Shown: piece after piece, positions 24,295 through 36,149 of the stretch
Position numbering within the stretch: position 1 is the first letter of the stretch
Layout of the letters: each line of letters begins with the position of its first letter
Source: Carex sylvatica
Taxonomy: Eukaryota > Streptophyta > Magnoliopsida > Poales > Cyperaceae
Reading direction: 5' to 3'
Assembly: GCA_964058845.1 (NCBI GenBank)
Contig: CAXKVR010000015.1
Location: 310,001-374,000 of the forward strand
DNA: 64,000 nt
Translations under genes and position numbers: made by a program
Notes under the pieces: model-generated
The model's database searches: none
Told to the model about the DNA's origin: nothing
The model's input: the letters and a program-made list of their open reading frames with translations, nothing else

Positions 24295-26005
24295 TTAATT
24301 TCCCCAATGGTCTTCACATGGGCACGCAGATTTTTTTCCAGCTGATCAACCCATTCGTCACTCATCTCCTGTTTCATGATCTTAACTTTCTCAAGCCGCC
24401 CCCTTGTCTTCAATAATAGCATGAAAATAAATCGTTTAGGATACAAAGTACTAACTGCTGGTCATAAATGTGGTCTCAGTTATTACAGTTCACTTGGTAT
24501 ACATGAACTTTTTCTCATATGTCGTCTGTTTTGGATATCACTGATCAAATTTTTGCATTTTGTCCCTCAGAATTGAGTCCTAAATCTACCAAAAGGAGAG
24601 AGATGTATAACTGTTTTAATGCGAGTAATATTCAATGCATGAGATAGGGATTACATTATAGCCGTGTAGCGTGAGCTGCTCTAGATTAGGTGACTGGAGG
24701 AAAAAAAAACCAAGCCAAAATCGCTATTCAGACACCAACCACCCAGCTTTAACCTCTTCAGGTTCTTGAAGATTGGCCACTGAGGAACACCTTTTCCTTT
24801 CTCAAATAATCCCTTCAAATCAAAATAGCAATATTAATAATTTAATATTCTATCAAAAAGGTACTAATAAAAAAGGGTAATTATTCCAAGGGGACATCTG
24901 TTGTAAAGCAAGTGTTAATAGTTAATACCAACAAAAAGAAAGGTTTAATGTTAAACAATAAAAATATGCCTGAGCAAAACCAATCAACACAGGTTATCGT
25001 ATTCCATTTGTTATTGGTAAAATTTTGTTATGGAATATCGTTGTAAACTTTTAATGACTAATTTAGTAGTGCAAGGAAAATGTACCTTAACTTCGGTACC
25101 CGGTACAGTAAGAGTTAGCCTTGTGACTTTTGAAAGACTGTTGAGAAGCTCGGGCCACTAAAAGTGATACCATCAGAATATATGAAAGATGAAAAATCAA
25201 TTATTTCATATGTAATAAAACAGGATGTTTTTTTTTATAGAAATCACAATGCAAATTCACAAGGTAGAAAGAATCGGTGTGTACCTTTTCAAGAAATCAC
25301 AAGACAAAAGACCCAAGCTCTTCAATGTAACACAAGAAATTCTAGAGACAGTCAAAATACAACTGTCTAGAAACAATTCTTCAATAATGGGACAACCCAA
25401 GAAAAGTTTATCGAGAAAATCATCAGTGACTGTTACATATCTTTTGAGGCGCGGTAGGTTGACTTAGTTCGGTGCGATTTCAATATCACGGTCTTCTAAT
25501 TTACTCCCAAAGCAAACTTTTTGCAAGGAAGTACAAGTGAAGATCCTATAACTACTGGGCAGATTATGCTTACAAAAACAAACAGCCAAGAAACGAGGTT
25601 TGAACTCCAACGCATGCAAGATACACAATTTTTAGTTACTGAGACAAGAACGAAATGAGATAGGGCCTCTGATGCTTTTCGCTTTTGTAACACAGATTTA
25701 ACAAATTTCGCAAATCTGTTCTCATATTCTCTTATATTTTCACCAGAAAGGGTGTTGACGTGATTGTCCAACAAGAACTCTCTAAAGCTGAAGAATAAAA
25801 TAGGAAGAGAGGCTGATGTGTTCTTCCATGTTTTGGAAAGTACACTTGTTTGCATGACTTCTTTAGTTCTGAGGAAGGAGAGGGTTTGCAATCCTGTCAA
25901 GTTGCTAATCCGGTCGATGTCATCCGTCGGTTTGCTAGTGTAATTAGACTTGATCCTGTTCACCATCTGAATCCTTTCACGCAAGAATTTCAACAATTGA
26001 CCCAT
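24295..26005 (-). pseudogene. F-box/LRR copy C, dead
   Basis: It aligns with all four exons of copies A, B and D but carries several lesions. (1) A 31-bp deletion in exon 1 near 25614-25626 lies exactly between two copies of TGCAAGATACA that the intact genes keep, and shifts the frame after SVTKNCVSC. (2) A 12-bp in-frame deletion lies near 25438. (3) An in-frame TAA is at 25464-25466 (minus). (4) One base is missing from an A-run in exon 3 near 24701. (5) About 55 bp are lost from the start of the last exon. The F-box also lacks some residues (ISNLTGLQTLSFLR). The TATA region is interrupted (about 26110-26135). No functional adaptor can be made. Confidence 0.9.
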
Positions 26006-26640
26006 CTTTTTATCGACTTCTCAAATTTTAGAACTAATCCCGCCTTCCTCTTCAACAGCTCACTTATGTTATGTGGAAGAATACTGTGTCAATGTCAATG
26101 ACATCTCTATGTGTCATATTTATTAATTTATAGAGAGACGGAGAGGGTTGTATTCAACAATTTCAGGGATGAAATGGGCTTTATGAATCTTTTTTTTTAA
26201 AACAGTATACAAAGAGAAAAAAGCCTAATAAGCCCAGTAAGCAACCTTAAATTATTATCGCTCCTTAAACAAATTTCATTAGTGGGATATGCAACCTTAA
26301 ATTCCTCTTATCAATTTTATTTGTCAAAAATACAAGTGGTGGAGGCAAATTTCAAGAAATGGGTTCAAGAAATTACCAACTGACAAATTTAAATTTTATG
26401 TGAAAAGTTCTTAATATTTTTGTTAGTTACTCAGAATTTTTTTGGTTCCATTTCCCACTAATGAAATTTGTCAAAAATATACTGTAATATATTGATATTT
26501 AAGTTTTTTGGGACCTCCAATTCAATCTGCACCTCAAGAATTGGGCCACAGATTGAATTAGCATGTATTTATGGAATTTTCCAATTCTAGAGGTGCTTTG
26601 GTTATTTTTTTTAAATGGTATTAATAAAAATTTCGGTGAT
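26006..26640. repeat. 5' flank of copy C with a solo Mutator-type end
   Basis: The first part is the unit 5' flank (GAGACGGAGAGGGTTGTATT, as in A, B and D). From 26330 it aligns with about 30465-30560. At 26616-26636 GGTATTAATAAAAATTTCGG equals the terminus of the element at 8822-9925, with no partner end nearby. Confidence 0.55.
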
Positions 26641-27066
26641 ACTAGTCATATATAATGAATGCATGTGTTGTGAACTTGTGATCATCCAGGACCGGGTCTA
26701 GATAAGGACAAATTACGGCTCATGGCTAGTTAAAATATATCGTCCAATGACTTTGAAAAAAAAATACATGATAACAAAATTTCACCTGACGTGTCAAAAA
26801 TAATAAAAATATTTTATAACGTGACAATCATATTTAACTTTTTATTTATTTGAGTTTTGAATTGTTCACTAAAAAAATGGCAAAATTGTAAAAGTTTATA
26901 GAAATATTGTAAAGTATTATAAATAAGGAAAAAGAATGTAATAAGCAATATTTTTTTCCCCAAATTTTGAATTATTGATCGATTTTTTTTTTAAATGTCA
27001 AAAAATAATAATATGTATAGTGGATTTCTATATTGTGCCCTATCATTCAAATATATGTTCCCTCAT
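26641..27066. repeat. Segmental repeat X, copy 1
   Basis: It aligns over about 420 bp with 32795-33215 (e.g. AATGCATGTGTTGT, AGGACAAATTA, CTGACGTGTCAAAAATAAT). Non-coding. In this copy it abuts the peptide-gene relic at 27067-27143. Confidence 0.65.
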
Positions 27067-27143
27067 GTCATGGTTGGTTATTGATGCTATAGTTAGCACT
27101 ATTGCTAGTACTGAAGCAAGGACTTCTGGACTTGGCTCTCCTG
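27067..27143 (-). pseudogene. Relic of the secreted-peptide gene's signal-peptide region
   Basis: It aligns with the N-terminal coding end of the gene at 36718-37020: GATGCTATAGTTAGCACTAT against AATGCTATAGTTAACACTAC, then TGCTAGTACTGA, ACAAGGA-type and CTCTCCTGTNA. The start codon is lost and an insertion shifts the frame. At its right edge the F-box unit flank begins, so it marks a duplication junction. Confidence 0.7.
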
Positions 27144-28357
27144 TGAACTGTTGGATGTAATGAACATTTTCATGTTAATCTAGCCTACGCACAATATCCC
27201 AAAATAAAAATAATAAAAATAAGAAGGCTGTAGTCGATTACTAGCAAGTGCGGATGAAACTAATAATCTCATAATTTATAAATTGCCAACAAGCCTAATT
27301 TTCTATTGCAGAAAGAAACGGTTTCTACTTTAAAAGTCCGAAATAGGTGCTCTGCTCAAGACCCAATTCGATCGTGTGGGTTAAAGCAAGCATCAATCAG
27401 AGCCCAAAGTGAGTTTGCTGTACTCAATTACTAGCAAGAGTGTATGAAGTACAATAAGCTCACAAATTGTTAACGCGCATTCAGAAAATTTGGACAATCA
27501 AAACTTTCTGGTAACTAAGTTGAATCATTATAAACAAAAATGCTGGGATATTGAAAAGGAAAATGATAAGAAAATGAAAGATTCAATAGTTATGGCATGT
27601 ATCTAGTAACTCTATTTCAAGGTACTTGTGATGGAATGAATGACTATCTTCCTAATATCAAACCAATATCTTGTGAAAACAACAACTCTTAGTCTAAATT
27701 GATCAGTAATAAGTTGAGTGAAATTAATTAATTTTTGGGTCTTTATGGAAGGATATTGAATCAGTCAAGAGTCTTGGTCAATTCAGGTGACTTGGCCATA
27801 AGACTCAACTGACCTGGCCACAATATGAGATATACCTACAAGCCACTCTTAAACGCCAGATCAGACAGTATCTTTTTGGCTCCTCACAGAATCTGACCCA
27901 ACTCAGCCGTGCTGAATATCAACTTAGTTTTGGAACCATACAAACAAAATAACAAAAATAGTAAATAAAAAGCTAATTAGTCAAATCAATGATTACTAAT
28001 TCCGAGTACTATAATTGGTATTGTCCCCATTTTATTGACATGGGAACACAGATTCTTACCTCACAAGGACCCTCAACTTAAATAAATTGATTATACTCAA
28101 TAATAGTAATAAGAGCACACCAAACCAATAAGCTCATATCGTCGGCATATTATAAGTCAAAATATTAAAAACAAAGTAACAAGCCCGAAAATATCTACTA
28201 ATACCAAAATTGAACCACAAATTTAAAACTAAACATCCTGGTACATTGAATAGAGAGATGATAACTAAATGAAAATTCATATAGTTGTGGAAATATGGCC
28301 TTGCAAACTGGACAAAAGTATGGCCAATTTCCAAGCCATGAAAACAACACAAAAATA
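27144..28357. repeat. 3' flank of F-box copy D (array repeat unit)
   Basis: Paralogous to 13080-14166 and 17461-18608, starting at GAACTGTTGGATGTAATGAA. It keeps the uninterrupted GGTACTTGTGATGGAATGAA site (about 27621). Confidence 0.75.
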
Positions 28358-30161
28358 CTACAGTACATTAATTTCTCCAATGGTCTTCACATGGGCATGC
28401 AGATTTTTTTTCAGTTGATAAATCCATTCATTACTCCTCCCCTGTTTCTTGATATTAACTTTCTCAAGCTGCTCCCGTTGGGACCTCCCACCTTTTGGTT
28501 CCTCCCATTTTGACTTGTCATCAAAAGCAAATTCCTCTGTCTACAATAGCATAAAAATAAATCGCTTAGAGAATACAAAGTACTAGCTGCTAGTCATAAA
28601 TGCGATATCTGTTATTACAGTTCACTGGTATACATGGACTTATTCTCATATGTCCGTTTTGGATATCACTAATCAAATTTTTGCATTTTTCCCCTCAGAA
28701 TTGAGTAGTAAGGCTACCAAAAGGAGAGAGATGTATAAGTGTTTTAATGCGAGCAATGTTCAACGCATGAGATAGGGATTACATCATCGCCGTGTAGCGT
28801 GAGCTGCTCTAGATTAGGTGACTGGAGGAAAAAAGAAACCAAGCTGAAATCGCTATTCAGACACCAACCACCCAGCTTCAACCTCTTCAGGTTCTTGAAA
28901 ATTGGCCATTGAGGAACTCCTCCTTTCTCAAATAATCCCTTCAAATCAAAATAGCAATAATAATATTTTATCAAAAAGGTACTAATAAAAAAAGGTAAAT
29001 CCAAGGGGACATCTGTTGTAAAGCAAGTGTAAATACAAACAAAAAGAAAGGTCTAATGTTAAACAAGAAAAGTATGCCTGAGCAAAACCAATCAACACAG
29101 ATAACTGTATTCCATTAGTTTAGAAAAAATATTGTTAGACATCGCTGTAAACTTTTAGTTACTAATTTAGTAGTGCAAGGAAAATGTACCTTAACTTCAG
29201 AACCCGGTACAGTAAGAGTTAGCCTTGTGAATTTTGAAAGACTGCTGAGAAGCTCCGGCCCACTAAAAGTGATACCATCAGAATATATGCAAGATGAAAA
29301 ATCAATTATTTCATATGTAATAAAACAGGATGTTTTTTTAATAGAAAGCAGAACGCAAATTCACAAGGTAGAAAGAATCGGAGTGTACCTTCTTGAGAAA
29401 TCACAAGACAAAAGACCCAACCTCTTCAATGTACCAGTAGAAATTCTAGAGGCAGTCAAAATACAACTGTCTAGAAACAATACTTCAATAATGGGACAAC
29501 CCAAGAAAAGTTTATTGAGAAAATCATCATTGACTGTTACATCACAAAGATATAATATTTTGAGACGTGGGAGGTTGACCGAGTCTGGTGCGATTACAAT
29601 ATCACGGTCTTCTATTTTACTCCCATAGCTAACTTCTTCCAAGGAAGCACAAGTGAAGATCTCATAACTACTGGGCAGTTTATGCTTACAAAAACAAACA
29701 GCCAACAATCGAGGTTTGAACTCCAACGCATGCAAGATACAATCTTTGAAAGCTTCAGAATTGCAAGATACACAATTTTCTCCTCTGGAGACTATAACGA
29801 AATGAGACAGGGCGTCTGATGCTTTTCTCTTTTGTAACACGCCTTCAACAAATTTCGCAAATTTGGCCTCATATTCTCTTATAATTTCATCAGAAGGGTC
29901 TTCGATGCCATTGTCAAACAAGAACTCTGTAAAGTTAAAGAATTGAATAGGACGAGAGTCTGATGTGTTCTTCCAGGTTTTGGAGAGTACGCTTGTTTGT
30001 ATGACTTCTTTAGTTCTCAGGTAGGAGAGGGTTAGCAATCGGATTTCCTCCGGCAAGCTGCTAAACCTGTCGATGTCATCTGGCGGTTCGCTAGTGTATT
30101 CAGATGGGATCCTGTTCATCATCTGAAGCCTCTCACGCAAGAATTTCAACAATTGACCCAT
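28358..30161 (-). CDS. F-box/LRR protein, array copy D
   Basis: Inferred exons are 30161-29389 (773 bp), 29262-29190 (73 bp), 28938-28783 (156 bp) and 28540-28358 (183 bp), giving about 394 residues with an open frame throughout. F-box at about 30-70 (DRFSSLPEEIR to LSKTWKNT). LRR-type segments include LPRLKILYLCDVTV, GCPIIEVLFLDSC and FKNLKRLKLGG. The C-terminal exon reads KWEEPKGGRSQREQLEKVNI. It is the most diverged of the intact copies (e.g. SRGENCVSC where A and B have SVTKNCVSC). The start MGQLLKFLRE is fixed because the base lost just upstream (GATAAAAAG, shared with C) closes the longer frame of A and B. Presumed SCF adaptor with unknown target. Confidence 0.8.
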
Positions 30162-30270
30162 CTTTTTATCGACTTCTCAAATTTTAGAACTAATCCCGCC
30201 TTCCTCTTCAACAGCTCACTTATGTTATGTGGAAGAATTCTGTGTGAATGTCAATGACAACTCTATGTGT

Positions 30271-30284
30271 CATATTTATAGAGA
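30271..30284 (-). promoter_or_regulatory. TATA box of F-box copy D
   Basis: The minus strand reads CTCTATAAATATG, conserved with copies A and B, followed by the TGACACATAGAG-type leader sequence. Confidence 0.55.
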
Positions 30285-30304
30285 GACGGAGAGGGTTGTA
30301 TTCA

Positions 30305-31668
30305 ACAATTTCAAGGATGAAATGGGCTTGATGAAACATTTTTTTTTAAAAATTATACAAAGAAACAGAAGCCCAATTAGCCCAGTAAGCAATCCCATAA
30401 TCGCTCTTCAAATAACATTGAAGTAGCATATGTAACTTCCTCTTATCAACTTTTTGTCAAAAATACAAGTGGAGGCAAATTTCAAGAAATGGGTTCAAGA
30501 AATTACCCACTGACAAATTTATATTTTATGTTAGCTTTTTCAATTTCTTATTTTTTTTTAGTTACATATCCCACTAATTAAACCCAAAAGATCAACTGTG
30601 GCGCTTTTCTATAGCCTCGGATAAATTGATGAGCCCACCGAATTCAACCACTGTTAGCTCCCTGTGAGGTGTCATCTTGTGAAACTTAAATTTGATTTGT
30701 TAACAGTTTTGGGACATAAGATCTATTTTTCTCATTTTTCCATATTCTATGTAGGCATTAAAAAATATATATATATTTTATAATGAAATATTAAATTATT
30801 TACTTAAAAGAAGCCTAGAAAATATATTTTATATGTTCAAAATTTATCATTAGTTGACTTTGTGGTTAATTATTTTACCATAAAAATTAGCAATCTATAT
30901 TTCTATTTTTTTTCCTAAAAATTTGAACTAAGAAAATGTTACCACGTTGCTAAACACGATTCAAGCTCTAGAAATTATACAAACGATTGCTGACTAGAAT
31001 ATGTAGTGATGTTAAAAGGCCAAAATAATGCAAGACCGAACATTAATTGTTGTTGAGAGAGTAAAATATCTCACATAAGGACATTCGGTTCGAATTTGTA
31101 TTTTGTGTTGTCACGAAATTAGACTAGACTAATTCTGAAACATGACTTGTGAGAAAATGACTAAATGAAGCCTAATTACTGTTTGCACCCAATCCCCAAA
31201 ATGAAGCTTGAATTATGTTCTGCGTTTTCTCTTAGAAAAAATGGTTGATTTTTTTTTTAGCGCAGCATCATTAAACAAAGAAAGAATTTTAGTACGTCGA
31301 AAACAACGCTGCCTTTTTCTGTCTCATTTGGTCCACCAATATTTTAGATACCACGACCGAGTACTTTGACAGTTTAACACATTTTTTTTTATTTTAAATA
31401 ATTGTCCATAGAAGATCTAATGACTGTGCCACGTAGGGGTGGCACGCCATGTTTCATGTTTGGTTTTTCTTTCAAGTTGTTAACATACAAAAACTTGCTA
31501 GAATTATTCTTATAATTTATTTTATTAGAGTATCTCGTTAAAGAGACAATAATGAATTTTAACAGCATTAAAACTTTTGTTTATTCTCTCAATTCTATCT
31601 TCAAAAAAAAAAAAAAAAAAATACAATTTAGAGACGTATTAATTCGTACAGAACCTCTTGCACGTGTA
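30305..31668. repeat. 5' flank of unit D without the LINE
   Basis: It aligns with 16110-16440 and 20620-20960 of units A and B, and then directly with 22176 onward. It therefore preserves the pre-insertion state of the LINE site at 31081 (ACATTCGGTTCGAATTTG). No gene. Confidence 0.65.
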
Positions 31669-31796
31669 CATCTGCTGAGGTATATATCCATTTGAACTCT
31701 GACAGGCCTCCAAATCATGGCCCAAATAGAAATACATCTGCTGAGTATACATGCATTTGAACTCTGACAGGCCTCCAAATCATGGCCCAAATAGAA
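31669..31796. repeat. Two-copy tandem repeat, about 63 bp unit
   Basis: Two successive copies contain ATTTGAACTCTGACAGGCCT followed by CCAAATCATGGCCCAAATAG. Non-coding. Confidence 0.85.
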
Positions 31797-31845
31797 GTTT
31801 GTGCTCCAATGTACCGTAAAATCGTAGTTCTATTAAAAGAGTATG

Positions 31846-32228
31846 GCTAATATAACATCAGTGTCATTTAAGTCTATATAATATTAACTCTAAAATCTAT
31901 CAAATCAACTTTAAACAATAAATTCAAATCGTTCAAACCGATTTACTTCATTAGTTGTGCATTTATATGCAAATTTATAAATTTTTGAATTTATTTAGTA
32001 TGAAGTCAAGCGGTCAAATGAGTGAGTTTTTAAGTTAATTTTAATACATTCATTTTTAAACATTTGTACCTCTTGATTTGATACTAAAAATAACTCGAAA
32101 ATAAAAAAAAATTACATGTAAACACATCACTCATAAAGTAAATTGGTTTGAACAGTTTGGATTAATCGTTTGAAGTCTATTTAATCAATTTTGAAATTAA
32201 CGTCATATGACACCAATGTTATACTAGC
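31846..32228. mobile_element. Foldback MITE, family B core with GCTARTATAACAT ends
   Basis: The ends GGCTAATATAACATCAGTG and the complement of AATGTTATACTAGC pair. Internally it has ATTTAGTATGAAGTCAAG, the family B core of 1288-1704, but different termini. Confidence 0.6.
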
Positions 32229-32246
32229 TGGACTCTCTATTAAATG

Positions 32247-32640
32247 TGTTGGGTTAAAATGCATGTTGTTTTTGTATTTCAATCACGTCTATATTTTTAC
32301 TTTTATTTTCAAGATTTAAATAATTAATCTGAAATTTTCAACAAAAAATTTATATTAAAATTCACCTTGTGACCAAAATTTATAATTATTTTATTATTAT
32401 TTTAGGTAGATACAAATTATTGTTCTTGAATGGTCCATAACCTTTTAATTTTTTACCTATCTAACAAAATAGTAAATTTTAAAAAAAAAGTTAAAAATTT
32501 ATTCTCTTAATATATTTTAATATAAATATTATATTCAGCAATTTCAATAGTGTTTGAACTTTATTTTTTAAAGATAAAACTATAAAACATAAGTGAAGCA
32601 AAAAAATAAAAAATAAAATACAACATATTAACCCTACTTT
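32247..32640. mobile_element. Diverged foldback MITE, family A core
   Basis: Inverted ends GGGTTAAAATGCATGTTGT and CAACATATTAACCCTAC. The arms contain diverged TTTTAGGTAGATACAAATTA and ACCTATCTAACAAAATAGTA. Borders are approximate. Confidence 0.5.
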
Positions 32641-32794
32641 TGACTCAGGCTTTAACCTTATAAATTTTACGGAGTTCAAAATCTTGACAATGAAAGCCCT
32701 GCTCTAGGAGTTCATGTGTCTTAATAATATTAATTACCCAGTTAAACCCATGGCTATTGTTTATGCCTTTGCTTTCCGTGCACTCCCTGTAGTG

Positions 32795-33215
32795 CGTATC
32801 ATAATGCATGTGTTGTCAACCGGACCGAATCTAAGATAATAAGGACAAATTAAGGCTCATGCATGCCTTGTTAATATATAGCTTCCAATGACTTTAAAAA
32901 ATACATCGAGATTTGGCCAACATGATAACAAAATTGCACGTGACGTGTCAAAAACAATAAAATATATATTATTTATTAATTCACTTGATGACGTCACAAC
33001 AATATTTAACTTCTGTTTATTTGAATTTTGAATTGTTCATTATAAAAATGAAAAAGATGTAAAAAATTATATTATAAATGAGTAAATAAATAATATTTTT
33101 TTATACCCAAATTTTGAATTATTGATCAAAAAAATCGTCTAAAAATATAATATGAAGTGACTTTTCTGACTTCTGTATTGTGCCACATTTCAATATGTTC
33201 TATCATGTCACCGTG
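32795..33215. repeat. Segmental repeat X, copy 2
   Basis: Matches 26641-27066 (AATGCATGTGTTGTC, AAGGACAAATTA, GTGACGTGTCAAAAACAATA). Non-coding. Confidence 0.65.
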
Positions 33216-33533
33216 TGTCAATAATATTTAATACTGGACTATTGGGTAACACGAGTAAGATTAAATCTTAATTCACACTAATTAAGGAATTCATATTTAG
33301 TGGTTTTAATATGTAGATAAGAATTAAGGAGGTTTAATTTAGAATTATTAGATGTGTCTTAAAACTCAAGTATGAGATCGATGAAGATTCAGGGTAAAGA
33401 AGATGTTTTTCCTTACTGAGAAATTAATGTTCAAAACAATTTAACATTTAAAACTTAAGAAGATGAAAGAAAGTTAAAGAAATCTTAATCCATCTTAAAT
33501 TGCCAAACAGCCACGGTGATACTTCGTAATACT
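33216..33533. other. Spacer
   Basis: AT-rich; no gene or repeat recognised. Confidence 0.4.
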
Positions 33534-33542
33534 TGACGTTTT

Positions 33543-35156
33543 GTGCACGGGAAATTTTACAAATTGCTCCGCTTCTGAAAAAATTCAAACAAAATACCCT
33601 CCCACTTAATTTCTTAACAAAATATCCTTATGGGACCCACCAAAGTCTCCCCCAAACTTTTGCTCTGTTCATTGCTTTTCAAAACCATTCTCTCTTCCAC
33701 ACCACTAGCTCTCTTCTGTATCGTAAAAAATACCAGTTACTGGTACAGAGGACTTGTTGGATGAATTGCCGCTGAGTGAGCTTGTTGAAAGTATATACAA
33801 GACATAAGCACTGGTCATGACTGTAGCGATGGCAGCTGCATCCTGTATAGCGGTCGCGGTGTGGCGCGATTGTACAATGGGTCTACAGAACTGGGGTAAA
33901 ACAAGAAAGCAACACATTGAGAGGTGATTAGGGGATACAACTACAAGAAACTGCTTATGCAGTTGTGTTTGAGAAGAGATTGGAGGAGAAATGGTGCACC
34001 ACCGAATCTGTTGTTGGAATTTGATTCATTGCTCTCCTCTTCACTAACTCACTCTTCCTCTCTTGCTAAGAAAATTTTACCAACAAAATACCGAACTAGG
34101 ATCCCTATAGTAACACAAAATGGTATAGCAGTTACTCGTACAGTTACTTACATGTATCATTTTCGTAACTGGTATGCATTAATTTTAACTTTATTGCTCT
34201 AAAAAAATGGCAGTGTATCGTTTTATGTAGAAGATTTTTCAAGGTCTTGTGTAAAACATGGATTAAATAAGGGATTGTAGATTGTTTTTTTTTTTGCTCT
34301 CTTTTTTTCATTATTTTTGTATTGTATTCTTTTAGTAAAAATAAAAGATCGCAAAGCTCGATTCTTTTGAGAGGCAATTTTTTGTTAGCCCAAAAGATTT
34401 GGATATTTCTTCTCTGTAAATATTATTAAAGTGTGCAGCTTGGAGTAGAGTGAGTCGGGTTTACGCAAAATTGAAAAGAAGTGTATGTAAATTTGAAGTT
34501 GATTTTATTATAATTGTATTATTGTTGCAAAGACATGGCCGTGGAGGCCTGTGTGCTGTTCTTAAAAGGTTCAAAGAAATTTATACATAGCTTGTGTGAT
34601 ATGTTGCCATCAAGTAAGGAAGGAAAAAGATGCTAGTGCTCTCTATTATTCTACTTTACACCCGCATGAGTTCTATTCAGTTTCAACAAATCAGGCTTTG
34701 TACTTGCATTTTTTAATCTCATACTTTTTTTTTGAAACCTTGGCAGTGGCTGTCAAGTATTAATTAATCTCATACTTTCTAGTAGAAATCTTAATAAATC
34801 GGAGAATAGTATCAATCCAAGACTTTACTATCTCCTGTTTTAAACTTCTCGTTTAATTATGATGAGAGACAGGGATGCGGAGGAGTGAAGGTGGGGCGGT
34901 ACAGAAGAGAGCTAGCGGTGTGAAAGAGATAATGGTTTTGAAGAGCAACGAACAGAGCAAAAGTTTGGGGGAGATCAAGAGATCACAGGAAGGAAAGAGT
35001 CTTAGGATGAAAGTAAATTTGGTAATAAGGTAAATTAAGGGAGGAAATTTTTTGACTTAGGTGGGTAAAAAAGAATATTTTGTTAAAAAAATTAAGTGAG
35101 AGAATATTTTGTTTGAATTTTTTCGGAAGTGAGATAATTTGTAAAATTTCCCTTTG
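33543..35156. mobile_element. Mutator-like element with possible captured sequence
   Basis: The 9-bp flanks TGACGTTTT (33534-33542 and 35157-35165) are identical. Inverted ends of about 240 bp run from GGGAAATTTTACAAATT inward and share CCCCAAACTTTTGCTCTGTT. The interior (33770-34860) is less AT-rich and unrelated to the ends. Short frames occur (e.g. 33924-34202 on +), but no known domain is recognised. The layout is that of a Pack-MULE; the captured source is unknown. Confidence 0.75.
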
Positions 35157-35165
35157 TGACGTTTT

Positions 35166-36149
35166 AATGCGGATACACATAAATTAAAATCTGTAAATGC
35201 CAGATCAAAAGGAATCTAAAAAAATCATGCTTGTCACTCAGTCATGTTACATGAGCGTCCCATTACGTCATGCATACCATATTTTTTTCTCCAGCGGAAA
35301 CCAGCGACAAGAACGAAATCAGAAAAAACATTAAAAATGTTTAATATCTAACTTGCCTCTCAATTGCCTTCCCTTCTGTTTCCAACTCAGGATAGAAAAT
35401 AAGGTATCCGTAATTCCGTATGCATTTGACTCAAACCAAATTACAAACGTACAGTCCAGATTAATATTAGCCGAGTCAAAGTCAATTCAGTGTCTATAGA
35501 AATTATAGGAGATCTGTTTTGAGATTTGTGTCAAGATAAAATAACTAATCTGGACCGTCCGTTGGTAAATTGCTTGAATCAAGTATCTGGGGGTGATCCG
35601 AATATAAATCAGTTGTTTTTTTTTAAATAGAAAGACAGATATCTTACTTTCTAAATTTCATTTAATATTCATATAAAAGCCTTTTCATTTAGGTTATAAA
35701 TTTATGATCTCTTACAAAAGATGTTACTTTTTTGCCACTAGATCAAATATTACTTCTTAACATATAAATTTCGTTCTACTTCCATGATTTTGAAACCATT
35801 GAGAAAAACAATTAAAAATTGTTTTCCTCTTCTTTTTTTTTTTTTTCCTCTTATGCGATTGAAATGGATCATGTTGGACATTTAGCAGTCTTCAATTTCC
35901 AACACACTGCAATATTGATTTGATTCCCAAAAAAAAAAGAATAAAAGAGTTGAACTAGATTAAACACCCACATAAGTGATTATTTTAAATTTGATATTTT
36001 TACTTTGCATTCGGACTTTCTTGACTATCCGGCCGACTACTGTCTTCAGTATCTGCTGGTTTAACTTCTCCCGAAGCCCTTGGGATTATTCTATCAGATA
36101 TTGAAAAAGAAAAAAAAGAGTCAGTTGCTTATACATAGAGAGGAGAGGG
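35166..36149. other. AT-rich spacer
   Basis: No gene, RNA or clear transposon seen. Confidence 0.45.
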
